Assembly (NCBI RefSeq): GCF_040436345.1 | Contig: NC_133218.1 | Location: 8,167,539-8,231,538 of the forward strand | DNA length: 64,000 bases | Source of the DNA: Pagrus major | Taxonomy: Eukaryota > Chordata > Actinopteri > Spariformes > Sparidae | Direction of reading: 5' to 3' | Part shown: one piece after another, positions 37,164 through 49,539 of the stretch | Numbering within the stretch: position 1 is the first letter of the stretch | Layout: each line of letters starts with the position of its first letter | Made by a program: the position numbers and the translations under genes | Notes under the pieces: generated by a model | The model's database searches: none | What the model was told of the DNA's origin: nothing | The model's input: only the letters and a program-made list of their open reading frames with translations

Positions 37164-37935
37164 TGTCACACCACGGTGAGGGGTGTCTTGTCCTGGGGTT
37201 TTCTGTCTCGTGAATTTCCTGTTTTATTTTGAAAAGTAACTCTCCTCTCGTTTCAGGTCACTTGCCCTTCCTCATGTGCCACCAGTCTGACGTCTCCCCT
37301 AATCCCTAATTGTTTCCATCTGTGTTCCCTCACCTGATGTGTCTTATAGTCTGCGTCTCCCTTTGTTCTGTGCCAGAGTGTTTGTGTTTGTCACGCACCC
37401 CAGCCCTCGTCCACAGCCTTGTTCCAAGCCACGAATTGCGAGTTTGTATTACATCTACTTTTCCTCTTAAATGAGTGACCTTTTGTTTGATAATTATTTT
37501 CAGAGTATTCCAAGATAATTTCATAGCCTGTTGTTTGCCTCCGATGGAGTGCCTCTTTTGTTTCCTTCATTTTCATAGACAGTCGATAGAGTAGTTTTTG
37601 TTTATAGCCTTTTTCCTTTTCCTCCGATTGGAGTGATTTTTTGTTACAAGTTTTTATAGCCGTTTGTGCCAGTGTAGTTTAGTTCTTTGTACTTTTTCTG
37701 TGCCTCTTTAAGAGTGATTTTTTGGTTTCATTAGTCTTTTTCTTTGAGGTCGTTTTTTGCCTTGAGTTTATTGTAGTCTTGTTTCTTGTTTTCATAGCCC
37801 ACAGATTAGATTGTTTCATAGCCTGTTTGTCACCTTGTTTAAGAGCTCAAGTGGAGAAATCAAATCTCAAATAAAAACCTGCTCGTATTGCTCTAAATCT
37901 GCTCCTGAGTCCTCCTTCCTTGTCCAGGCCTGACA
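37164..37935. mobile_element. Solo LTR, 772 bp, with 5-bp target duplication
   Basis: The element starts TGTCACACC and ends GGCCTGACA (TG...CA). AAAGC is duplicated exactly on both sides (37159-37163 and 37936-37940). AATAAAAACC near 37869 gives a poly(A) signal on the plus strand. Several internal copies of TTTATAGCC/TTCATAGCC occur. No second LTR or gag/pol follows, so this is what homologous recombination between two LTRs leaves behind. Confidence 0.9.
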
Positions 37936-37940
37936 AAAGC

Positions 37941-40900
37941 TTCTTGTTGCAGCCTGTGTGTTAAGTACCATCCTGTGGTGTTCAGAGGATGGTGCATTGA
38001 AGGACTACATTCTGTGTTGTAAATAAGTTAGGCTATTCAGATTATTTTAACTGAATTTGTTTCAAACTTCAAGGTGTCTATATATCATATATCGTAAGTT
38101 AATTGACACCCTCCAGTCAAACAGAATCGAGTATTCAACAGTTAGCATAAAGCATTGCACTGTATCAGTGGTAGGGTGTGTGAGCTGCTGTCGTTAGCCA
38201 TGACAAATATAGTTAGTTTTAGTAAAATATAGTTAGTAATAAATAGTAATAAAAGAGTATAGATATCTGCTTTGTTTGAAACTGACTAACTTGTTTATTT
38301 AAACGTGCTACAAGGAACTTTTAACTGGTTATGAAACATCCTCAGTTAAATGCTGATGCCTTGATATGATCTCCATAAGCAAATGACACCATCAGCAAGA
38401 AAATTGGCCATTTCTAAACAGATATTACAGTTCTTTTTGATGCCTGTCACTAGGTCGGATTCAGACTTATCTGTGTCGGACAAAATTAAAACTATTTTTA
38501 ATTTTGGAGTGAGGATGACTCCACCGGTGTCACAGCCTGATGAGAGAAGCTGCTCTGCATACAGATCTAAAACAGAGCTTACAAAGTCTCGCCATCGTCA
38601 TGTTGCAGTTATTAATCTTACATATCGCTATGCACCTGGCAAACAGCTGTTTTAATAAAAAAAAAAGTATAAAAATGCTCTGTGACTTTCGCTTTCAAAA
38701 CAAATGCACAATGCCAGATCAGGATCTTTAGAAGATACAGAGTTGGGGCTCACACCACTTTTGTCCACAGGGGCCGCCAGAATCAACAAATAATGAAAGT
38801 TCTTTGTAGCTGCTTTAAATAGTTTAATACTTTGGGAAATGCATTTGTTAGCTTTCTTGACTAGAGTTATCTGAGAAAATGTAAATCCGATGTGCATTGG
38901 ATATGAAATTAAAGCCAATAGCCAGTTACCTAAAAAAAAGAAAATAAATGAGGCTAAAAGCATATTTCAATCTCACACACTATAATCATATTATATCCAT
39001 TTTGTTTAATCCTTACAAAACAGAGATATAGAAATTACAATGTTTAACTTAAGATGAGGAAGTTAGTGTAACTAAACAAATTGAAATCTAGTATGGAGTG
39101 GTGTGGTTATTTTACATTGTTGTTAGTGTACAGATTGAATAATTGTTGAGCTTTACAGATGCTAACAACAGGCTGTTAAGATCTTCTCAAGTGTATTTTC
39201 CAAAAACTACTCCTTTAACTTAATTTAGCATTCATAATAATAAATAATAGTCATTTCATACAGTAGTATAAGCAGCTGCAATGTCATTAAGCCGAAAGAC
39301 ATTATATATCTTAATCCCATCATGGTATAGTAGAGCTGATTTTGTTGTTCGTAACCCTCTGTATGAAGACCTCTTTTTGTGCGTGTCTAATTGGATTTGT
39401 AAGCTCAGAACATTTGATCACTGATGTTTTCATCTTGAAACTCATGCCTTCTGAATCATCTGGAGACCCTGAAGCTACTGTAGTTTGTTGTACTGTTACC
39501 AGAAAGTCATCACATCTGGTCAAGGGCAATGATGCTCCTCTGGCCTGACAAACCAAATGACTGAACATTCATCGGCATAATGAAATAACAAAACCTCACA
39601 CACAGCTGTAGGCTCCCATGACAAAACTGTTGTTTCAAAGCTGCGGTTGGTAATATTGTAGAAACCAGCAAGAGCAAGTTAAATATTGAAAGTAACCAAC
39701 CAAAATAAATCCCACCTGCTCCTTCCAGAGCCACTTTAACACATGGATGCACACTACCTGCCCTGTAGCTCTCGCTCACCAGCAGGGAGATGTGTTAGTG
39801 GCTAGTGAGATCCGTTCAACAAGCTCTCTTAGCTTTTTTAGTCTAATAAATACATAAATAAACAACTCTGTTAAAATGCCACAATCATATAAACACCAGC
39901 AAAATAGCCATCGTGAATGTATCTCAGTCTTACTTAACTACTCACTACTTACTTTACTTAACTGCTGTGGATGTGTGTTTTGTGCTAACTGGGTTAGCTT
40001 GGTTCAAGGGCTGTGTGCTTTGTGCTACTAGGTAAACAGCTGAATGATAGTCTTGTCATTGCTGCTGTGACTCTCTTCTTTGGCTCAGGGGCTGTGTGCG
40101 TTGTGCTAATGAGTTAGCAAGATGCTGTACGACAGACTCAAAGGCTTTGTACTTTGAGCGCAGCACATTATTGTCATAGCTAACCATAATGAACTACCTC
40201 ATGTGTCACTCACATGTAGGAAAACACCTTCCATTATCATAAGAACATAACAAAGAACATGGCTACTGTTAGTACTCAACACTATCAAGCTAGTATGTTA
40301 GTATTGGGAAACTTAGGCTTCACTTTCTTGCAACTCTTGTGCCACTAGCTCGCTAGCTTGAGCAATACATCCACCGAGCCCTGTGGAAGGCTCCGGTCAT
40401 ATGCAATGATGGCAGAGTGCAAAGGGGAGAGTGCATAGGGAGACAGGAACCTAGCCTGTCCAATGTTTTCATACTGAAATGAGACGATTGGAAGGGCTTA
40501 TCAGAGGCCTGCAACAGCCACAGTTACTGGATTTTTTTTTCTTTTATATGTCAGAGCATTTGATTTATTGATTGCTGTCAGGATTTTACAGGATTTTCGA
40601 CAAATATAGCAAAAAAATGCTTCTAGAATAACTTACCAAGCCTAGCTTTAATCTAATCGGTCACCTGTTGGATCCGTGTCCATGATGCTGGAGCTGTGTT
40701 CAGTAAAATCCTATTTTCAGCCAAGACACGAAGAGAAGTGTGTGTTTGATGATTGTTTATTGTTGCAGTAGAACAAGTTATTGCTCACATTGTTTTGGAC
40801 TTGCCCCATTTAATTTTCTCATCTCTTCCCGGCTGGGGAAGGCCAACTCATTCACTGCTCACTGACGCTTCATAGGCCTGTCTGTTCCTATTATGTCTCC

Positions 40901-42296
40901 TCAACTAAGAGGGGAAAGCATCATCTGATGAGCGCTTCATCACACAGGCCTCCTTTCAACATTTATTCCGGTGGTATACCTCTCACAAAACAGATGTATG
41001 TACCTGCAGCTTGCTACAGGGCAGCTGCTGAAACCAGGAAACGTACATGTTTTGCTTCATTGAAGCCGCCAAATCAATGCACTGATCAACATGAAATCCA
41101 CACAGATGTACTGGATATGTACAGTACAGCCACGTGAGCACAGTTCAGTGTATTTGACTGGTGCTTTCCTTTCACAATTAATTTAAAATCATGCTGCTTT
41201 CAACTGTGCTGGTCTGGGTCTTTCAGCCTCAGGTGAAATCATCACAGCTCATTCACTTTTCTCACATTATGTCAGTAGGGTCACGTGATGTTTGAGATAT
41301 TGAGCCTATTATTAGCCTGAATACATTCTCTTGCCTACAGAAGCTTAGCTGTTGTCATCCTAAATCACTTTTTTTTTACTTTGTTAGTGACTGTGACTTC
41401 CATGTATCCATGTCTCTCCACATGGATACAAATCTTGTCTGTCACTGCTAGTTGGTGGTCCAGTTGTACACCGAGTACAATAGTAGCACCTGTATGTGTA
41501 ACACAATACAGTGATGACTTGAATTCTCTTATTCTTATTCGGGCAGGCCAATTGTTGAAAGCATTTTATGTTGACTGTTCAGTCTGTCAAGCTGAAGGAA
41601 ATGTGTTCTTTGTGTAGTAGCACTCTGAGGCCAGTGGGGTTACTGTACATTATTTACTTGGATTTTATGTTAGTTTTTATATGGTCCTTTGACTCCATTT
41701 TGGACAAGAAAACATCACCTTAAATACCTGTCAGTAGCTTTAAATTCAGAGGAAGGAGTCAACAAAAATCTTTTCTGACTTGTGCCAGTACCCCGTTTCC
41801 CCCAAAGCAGAAAAATCTCACTTTGGAACCAAATCGCTTTGCTTTTTAAAGGTCAGTTTCAGATAATGGCATATTTGAGGTTTGATGCTTGCTGCAAAAC
41901 AACCAATTTACCCCACAGACTAATGCAATTTTCTCTGTCAATAATTGGTGCTGATAAAGTGCAGAGATAGCTGATAGTCATTAAGGTCACAGTATAAGCC
42001 CAGGCCTCCTTTTCCTGATGCAGGGAGCTATACTCATTGGTAACTGGTTTTGTCATGTCAAAGTGGCATTTAACACATCTGTTGTGACCTTTTATAATAT
42101 GTCAGCGTGATCGGGAAACTCGACCGCACTTCTGCTGTTCTGCTGCAGAGTCAACATGGCGACTGTCAAAGTAGACTACAGTTATATATTATATAAATCT
42201 TACTTTTAAATGTTATACTAAAATTAATATCGGCAGTGTTTCAAAATTTGCATTCAGAAAAGTTGCATTTTATTTTGGAAGCAACACATCATCATT
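37941..42296. other. Intergenic, no gene supported
   Basis: A decayed copy of the TTTGGGAA-type MITE lies at about 38826-38960. I see nothing else that can be named. Confidence 0.4.
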
Positions 42297-42414
42297 TTAT
42301 TTCTGAGCTGTGATTTCTTGCAGCTCCTCCTCACACATATACAGGGAGATGTGGTCCCTCAAGTATTTCTCAGGTGTGTTCTCCAGGATCTGCCTTATGG
42401 TTTGAAAACTTCTG
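42297..42414 (-). CDS. Possible terminal coding exon, gene not recognised
   Basis: On the minus strand, after CTATAG, the frame NRSFQTIRQILENTPEKY continues through LRDHISLYMCEEELQEITAQK to a TAA at 42297-42299. The amino-acid mix looks like real protein (charged, amphipathic), but I know no family. AATAAA overlaps the stop codon, and the pyrimidine tract before the AG is weak. It may instead be part of a retro-copy or chance. Confidence 0.3.
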
Positions 42415-43025
42415 TTCTATAGACATCCATTTTAGTCCAAAAACTATTAAAAACACACTAAAAAAACGTTATTGTTGCACTGGGTGACATTTTCCTAGTT
42501 TATGAACACGGACACTGGTTTATTTTGAGTTGATCACAAGGTTCAAGGTGACTTATGTGTCATTCTAAAACACAGGGTTGCATAACAAAATTACCGTTTG
42601 TAACTCCTTCATGCTTCACAAACAGAACTGAGTTATTTATATATACATAAATGAGTAGAATGTAAACAGCAGCAACAAGATGGTGATGATAATAGGGTCA
42701 ACATCTTCATTTTATGATCGACATCTGGGAAACACTGTTTATCCACTTTTGACTGTGTGTGAGCACCAAGCATCAATGATGTGAACACAGAGTCCACCTC
42801 TCCTCATCTAGCTGTGGTCCTGTGCCCTGTCGCCTCAGAAACTCGGTCCGCCTGTCTGTGCTGTGCAACATCTTGGTCCAGGATGAATCCCATTTGTGCA
42901 TTTAATTTTCCTGCGACCAGACATTAGCCAGGAGCAGCCAAAAATCGAAGCTAGATTTGCATAGCACTTATCCTGGATCTCTCCCCTCTCCTCCCTGGGG
43001 CGGTCCAGCTGGTCAGGCAGGATGG

Positions 43026-43149
43026 TTAAAAGGTGCTGTGGGCAGTGATCATCTCAAAGTCCACTGCTTTTAATTCAGAACCCACGCTTTCTTCTTCAAT
43101 GCTGATGAAGTTATTCCTGCCATAGGTACTACGTGTTTTAGCGATGAAG
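43026..43149 (-). CDS. Probable 3'-terminal coding exon, gene not recognised
   Basis: On the minus strand a strong acceptor, CTGCTGTTTTTTTCAG, precedes 124 bases. They read, after one base completing a codon, FIAKTRSTYGRNNFISIEEE and then SVGSELKAVDFEMITAHSTF before a TAA. Forty sense codons of even composition directly after a good acceptor suggest the end of a real protein, perhaps a cytoplasmic tail. Upstream exons would lie at higher coordinates, but I found none. The phase differs from that of the exon at 42297, so the two are not simple alternatives. Confidence 0.45.
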
Positions 43150-45494
43150 CTGAAAAAAACAGCAGTTATAAAACAGAAATGTAGCTAGATTTAAAGGCGC
43201 TACCTGCTGCTACATCTGCAGGGGCTGCTGTTGCCATCAAACCAGTTAAAAAGGGTTTTATACTTATTCCTGATTGATCACTGTTATAGGAAGACAGCTA
43301 TGAAGGTCAAATACACTGCAATGAAACATCCATCTTAACGAGATGTTTAGTCTGAGACTTAGAATAACACAATTCAGCCAAATGGTTTGCTTCCTCATCA
43401 CATCTCGTCTGTGGATTACTCATTTCATGGTAAATCAGGAAGGCTGCGTTTCTTCCCCCCCTGCTGACTGGGGACATGATTCTAATGTAAAACATTGTCT
43501 TTAACTTCACTCTGCCACTTTACCCATTTAAAATTTAACAACTTATTTTACTAAAATAGAAACTGCTATGTTAGTGCAGTAAGTTTTTTTTACAATTGCA
43601 ATACATGCAAAAAAAAGAGGGCTACAGTATTTAGACACACAGGATAAACTGCGCTTGGTTTCTCCCTGTTTGAGGGTTTAGTACACGCAGCCCAATTAAG
43701 AGCTTTAACTGGTTGGTGAAAATTAAAATACAAAGTCAAATGTAAAAAAAAAAAATAGCATGTTATGTGAGAGGGAATTAATAACCTCTCAGTATCTAAA
43801 CAGCTTTAACATAATAATAACCCTTGCGTAACTAAGTCCCATCTTAACCTGCCGCACAGAGCTGCCCAAAGTGAGGCCCAGTGGCCAAACTGATCCTGCC
43901 ATGAGGTTTAGTTTGGCCCGCCAGATGTTTTGAGCGGAGAAATAAAAAAAAAAAAAAAAAACAAAAGATTATAACGTCTATGCTGTATTATTTTTTGTGA
44001 TGGAAAATGCTCTTTAATAAATCTGTACAATCATGAATTATATATTATTTTTCATAAGGGTTAGGGTTAGGGTTAGGGCGCATGGCAGGTAGCGAGACTC
44101 AGAAAGTCAGTCACTTGAGGAAATTTGAGATCCTGGAACTACTTTTCCATCTTAACAAAAAAATACAATGCAACAAGAATTAACTTTTGGCCCCCTAAGG
44201 GAAAAAGTTTGGGCACCACAGTTTCGAGGTGGACACCAAAGATTAGTGTCACATACTCAGTAACTGACCAAATGTGAAATCTGGTCACTATTCCCCCTTC
44301 TGTTCCTGAGTTGTGGCTTTGAACAATGGCTAGAAAAGTGTTTTTGCAGATCATCATGATGTCACAGTGAAGCTGACCTTTGAACTTTAAAATAATAAGA
44401 TGTCATCACTTCGTCATTTTTTCCTCTTAGACATATGTGTGAAATTTTGTCATGAAGTGTATGAATTTTAAAGTTATGGCCAAAAACATTTTGTCTGACC
44501 TTTGACCTTTGATATACAGACTGAGGATGTATGCACAGACAAACAGACATATGGAAAACCTGACCACATAATGTGCTTGGCAATCTCTCATTTAAAAAAA
44601 CAAAGTAATAAATGCTTCTCCTTATTTTGATTAACCACATTTGGTGAGCCAGCTTGTACATTACTGCCTCCTACTGGACTGGGTGAGGAACAGTAGGTTG
44701 GCAGTAAGAGAAAAAATATTTTTTTGTTAAATCTGAAGGAATTTAAATATAAAAATCCTTTTAAAATCTTTATTGATATGTATTTAACTTATGTGTGAAG
44801 AATGCAGGACAAAAATGGTACACAGAATAAGAACCTATGATGAGGATATTTCACTGCCTTTTCTGTCTGAATTTGTGTCTGTGTAAAATTTTTCAGTACC
44901 CTGAATAATGGTCAAAATGCAATAAAAAATCTCATGTCCACATCAGGACACAGTGCAACACTTTTATCTGTGTGTAAAATACATATATAAAACTCTTGCC
45001 TGTACAATTGCGTAATAAATACATGGTTTGTAAGCATTTCATTGTTCGCTACAGCAAAATAACTGCTAAGTTTAATTACCAATTATTGATGATGGTTATC
45101 ATAAAGCGTTACCATGATTCACTGTGATAATCAAACATACAAAATATTTAATGTCAGCTACTTTTTTGTAACAGAAGTATATAAGTCACTCAGTGGATTA
45201 CCAGATTGTTTTTTTATGATCTGTATTATGATCTTATTTATTCATGATTTATTCATTTAATGCTAAATATCCCATTTAAGAATTTAAATAAAAAAGATGT
45301 AATATATTTATATTTTTTAATTGAAATTGCTCCTCATTAGTTGTTACCTTGGCAACACAGTACTTAATGACATAGATGCCGATTCGTATTAGCACCCTAC
45401 CTCCTTTCAGTCCAGACTTTCAGTTATTAATATAAATATATTGCCCTGTATCAATTTTATCAGCTCGCTGACACCTTTAGCTCCCCCTGTACGC
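43150..45494. other. Intergenic, no further exon found
   Basis: AT-rich with homopolymer runs. Three TTAGGG units lie at 44061-44078. An X-box-like GTTACCTTGGCAAC lies at 45343-45356. Confidence 0.4.
44061..44078 (+). repeat. Short interstitial telomere-type repeat
   Basis: Three perfect TTAGGG units, preceded by GGG. This is too short to be a telomere-fusion relic by itself. Confidence 0.8.
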
Positions 45495-46040
45495 TACTGG
45501 AAGAAGATATTCCGTTATTAGCACTTTCTGGAACAAGAAAAAGAGGTAAAGCTTCTGCCTTGCAAAAGCATAAATCAGCAGGAGGTGTTAATCTACCTGA
45601 TTTTGAATGGTACTCATGGTGTTCTGCCCTGCGTCCACTTACTATTTGGACAAAGCCACAGTCACCCCATAACATTTAATATATCCACATAACCTAACAA
45701 ATTTGTTATATATTCTACTATACCCCATAAGACAGTGAGATGAGGCTTTGGACCAATTATTGTATATATATTCACTGCGTGGCATTAAAGGTGCTATTAT
45801 ATAATCCGTTATATATAACAAAAGAATAAAATACAGACATAAACACCCCTAAATGTATCAACTTGAGATGGCCATTTAGTTTCAGATGGAGAACCAAAGC
45901 CCCAATTATTAAAATACACATTTGTTATGCTGCTGCCATTTACACAGTCTGTAGAATTGTGGTTTAAATGTTAATTCTGATGGTCCTGAATAGAGTTATT
46001 GTTAACACTTCTGATAAAACCTTGAAAAAATCTTTTGAAA
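45495..46040 (+). pseudogene. L1/Tx1-type LINE ORF2 fragment
   Basis: RGKASALQKHKSAGGVNLPDFEWYSWCSALRPLTIWTKPQ is the conserved GG-NLPDF block that lies after the reverse transcriptase in Tx1-like LINEs. Later pieces (FGPII, RWPFSFRWRTKAP) follow with many stops. The orientation is opposite to the LINE at 47137-49530. Confidence 0.65.
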
Positions 46041-46545
46041 ATGAACCACTTAAATCTTTACAGTGTTGGGTGGGCTACTACTCCTCATAATGCATTCAGA
46101 GACTCAAAGAGTTAGAGAACATGTATAAAAGAGACATGAAAAGGAGGTGATGTTTTTTCAAGTGAGAGAAAAGGAGGAAGAAGCAGCAGGAGGCCTTGCC
46201 TCAATCGAAGGAACACACCAATTTCTCTCTCAGGGCTAAATCAAATTGAGGGCTGTAATACTGAAATTCAAAATATACTCATGTTGCTGATGCAATTTCC
46301 TTGAAGTGATGTTTTCAAACCCTTGTTCTGAATACCCACCCTTTATTCCCCAAACAAGATGGGCTCCTTCACCATGATGAACGTGTGTGCCGTCATGCAG
46401 ATGGATGCAGGAGGGCAGTGTGCTAGTGCTGTGTCCATTACATGGCTCTGTAGCAAGTTATCCAGCTGTCTGTAGGGAATGTGCATTTTCTAATTAATTA
46501 AGCTTTACTGGAATGAATGTTTAAGTTGTTAAATATCATTGAATG

Positions 46546-46548
<3 letters not shown>

Positions 46549-46607
<59 letters not shown>
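46549..46607 (+). repeat. (AC)29 microsatellite
   Basis: Uninterrupted AC dinucleotide run. Confidence 0.97.
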
Positions 46608-46611
<4 letters not shown>

Positions 46612-46676
46612 GCATAGTAAGATAAATTTAGATAAACATGCATGCACACAGACACATACCGCACATGTGATGAGCA

Positions 46677-46858
46677 GAGGTGTCAAGTAACGAAGTACAA
46701 ATACTTCGCTACCTTACTTAAGTAGAAATTTTGGGTATCTATACTTTACTGGAGTAATTATTTTTCAGCCGACTTTTTACTTCTTCTCCTTACATTTTCA
46801 TGCAATTATCTGTACTTTCTACTCCTTACATTTTAAAAATAGCCTCGTTACTCGTGAA
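46677..46858. mobile_element. Common fish repeat (AAGTACAAATACTT type)
   Basis: GTAACGAAGTACAAATACTTCG, CTTTACTGGAGTAATTATTTTTC and CTGTACTTTCTACTCCTTACATTTT form a pattern widespread in fish genomes. It is noncoding and the family is unassigned. Confidence 0.5.
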
Positions 46859-47136
46859 ATTTCGCTGCGCCTCTGATGCGCCTCCGGAGAGGCACAGTAT
46901 TGGCGAACCGAACCAGTGTGAACGGTTAAGCCGGTGGCACAGAGCAGGGCGTGTCGGTCTGGTGTTCACTGTCTGATAATTGTACAGATCCTTCACTCAA
47001 CAAAATATAGATAAATGTCCCACAAAGCAACGTTACATGACCATACAACAGTAATGTAGTAACAAAACTCAAATAAAGACAAACAATGAACAAGATACTT
47101 TTATATAAATATATATATATATATGTATATATATAT

Positions 47137-47338
47137 GGGTCAGACTGAAGGGCCACAGCAAGAGGTTAAATGGCAATTGCGAACAGGAGGGGACTCAGAG
47201 GACAGCCCTGCTGGGTGGAGTGGTAGAGAGGAAAATGTTCTGAGAGGATGTTATTGGTTCTAATGGATGCTGTGGGTGAAGTGTATAAGAGTCTCGGCCA
47301 GGAAATAAACTTATTGCCAAAACCAAACTTCTGTAGGG
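47137..47338 (-). pseudogene. L1/Tx1-type LINE reverse transcriptase, downstream half
   Basis: The minus-strand frame LQKFGFGNKFISWPRLLYTSP continues to RTNNILSEHFPLYHSTQQGCPLSPLLFAIAI, a stop, then PLAVALQSD. This continues directly the reverse transcriptase broken off at 47705 on the other side of an LTR-like insertion. It ends at an AT microsatellite. Confidence 0.8.
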
Positions 47339-47704
47339 TGTGACGACCCCCCCTGTTCTCTCTCCCTCTTCTGACATCAGCAGGGTTGTCAGCAGCATTG
47401 GCACCACCTGGGCTCTGAGAGTCTGGGTGCTTGTAACTCTCTCCTGGAGCTCAGTAGGTGTGCTCTCCTCCCAGAGACACCTTGTTGGCTTTTGTTTGGC
47501 ATTTGGGTTTCTGTACTCCTTCTTACAACATTACACACTTCTCCACTCATGCATCCACTTACACCACTGATTCCACTGACTACACACGCCATGATTAGTT
47601 TAGGTTGCTTTTTTAGGTTACTTTTCCTTCAATAAATACTTAGTTAATTGTCTCCTGTGTGCATCTCCTTCCTTTGTCATGGCCGTGCGGCCCGGTTTGT
47701 GACA
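47339..47704. mobile_element. LTR-like insertion inside a LINE, 366 bp
   Basis: The insert starts TGTGACGACC and ends GGTTTGTGACA, and carries AATAAA near 47632. Removing it and one GGGT rejoins the LINE frame FYTLQKFGFG, so the GGGT at both edges is a target duplication. The ends and the duplication length fit a solo LTR. A nonautonomous DNA element is less likely. Confidence 0.75.
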
Positions 47705-49530
47705 GGGTATAGAAAAGGTAATCCCACTCCACCCGGTCAAAGGCCGTCTCCGCATGAAGCGAAATTAAGACTTCTGGTGTGCATGACGAAGAGGGATTGT
47801 ACAGGATATTAAAAAGCCGCCTGAGATTAGAAAAAGAATATCTACCACGAATAAATCCTGTCTGGTCCGGAGAGATGATGGAGGGAAGAACTGATTCAAG
47901 GTGCATGGCAAGGAGTTTAGACAGAAGTTGTAGGTCCACAGACAACAAACTTATGGGTCGATAACTTGCGGCCAGTAGGGGGTCCTTATCCTTCTTTAAA
48001 ATAAGTAAAATTGTAGCCTGCATGAGAGTCGGAGGGAGTTAAGATAACAAAAAAGATTCATTAAACATGTCAATTAAAATTAGAGCTAATTTATCAAAGA
48101 ATTTTCTATAAAATTCTATTGGAAATCCATCTGGACCTGGACATTTCCCTGTTTGCATGGAAAAAGCTGCTTGTCTAAGTTCAGCAATAGTGATCGGTTC
48201 TTCCAAAGTCTTAACAGACTCAAGATCTACTCTAGGAATGTTAAGAGAGCTAAAGAAGTGGTCGAGGTCAGAAGAGTCAGTCGCATGTTCAGAAGAATAT
48301 AAAGAGATATAGAATTGTCTGAAGTGTTCATTAATTAACTTGGGATCTGTTGTAACACCTGATGAGGTTCTAATTTGTGGGATTTGGTGAGAGGACGCTG
48401 TCTGTCATAAGTAGTGGGCAAGTAGTCGACTTGCTTCATCCCCATGCTCATAGTACGTGGATCTGGATTTCAGCAGGAGGTCTTCGACCTGAGCAGAAGC
48501 AAGAACATCGTATTCTGCTTTCAATGAAAGCCGTTCTTTAAAAATATCAGGTGATGGGGAAGTAGCATAGATATTGTCAAGTTGAGCTATCTGTTGCTTC
48601 ACTTCAGACATTTTTTTCTTCCTAAGCTTGCTTTCATAGCTTGAAAACAAAATAAATTCCCCTCGTAAATAGGCCTTCAGAGCTTCCCAAATCACAGACA
48701 TGGAGATATCAGGAGTTTTTTTTAGCAATAGAAAATAGTCTATTTGTTGTGGGATAAAACTCACAAAATTTTCATTGGATAGCAGCCGTATGTTAAGACG
48801 CCAAGGAGGACGCGCAACATTGTAGTCCTCAAATTGAGTTTCCAAAATAATAGGAGCATGATCTGAAATTACAATAGCATCATAAGAGCAGGAATATACT
48901 GACGATAAGAGATGGTTATCCAACAGAAAGTAGTCAATCCGGTAAAGGTGTGATGGACATTGGAAAAAAAGGAATATGCTCTCCCTGAAGGGTTAAAAAG
49001 GCGCCAGGGATCTGACATGGAGAATTCGTCCATAAATGGCTTTGGCTGGTTTGAAGTTGGTACATTTCTAGTGGAGGAACGATCCAATGTTGGGTTGATC
49101 CAACAGTTAAAGTCACCCCCAAGTATGGGGAGATATGAGGGCATGTTGGTTAATTTGGAAAATACTAACTGGAAAAAGGCCTCATTGTCCCAATTAGGGC
49201 CATTAATATTAACGAGCGCAACAGGAGTATTGCATAATTGGCCAGTAACAATTATATATCTTCCATTAGTGTCAGAGACTATATCAGAACAAGTAAAATT
49301 GATTGACTTTCGAATCAGGATTGCAACACCTCTAGATTTACCCTGGAAAGATGAATGATACATTTGACCAACCCATCTCCTACACAGCTTAGCATGATCT
49401 GATAATTTTAACCCTAGGCGCCAGAGTTTATTTAGGAAAATATTCCGTTTGGATTTTAAGATTTCAAAAGGCTGTAGCTTGGAAGTGGTGAGAGATAAAT
49501 CCATAGTGTAAATGAGAAAAATATTCATAA
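47705..49530 (-). pseudogene. L1/Tx1-type LINE ORF2: endonuclease to reverse transcriptase start
   Basis: The minus-strand order is: endonuclease-like RGVAILIRKSINF, VNINGPNWDNEAFF and LGGDFNCWINPTLDRS (APE type), SDHAPI, a linker to about 48405, then reverse transcriptase SYRPISLL, IISPDQTGFIRGR and AFDRVEWDYLFYT. The first endonuclease block is decayed. The catalytic motif before AFDRVEW reads LHAETAFD where this family has LDAEKAFD, so a metal-binding Asp is His. Stops occur between the pieces. It is inactive. Confidence 0.85.
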
Positions 49531-49539
49531 TGACCTAAA

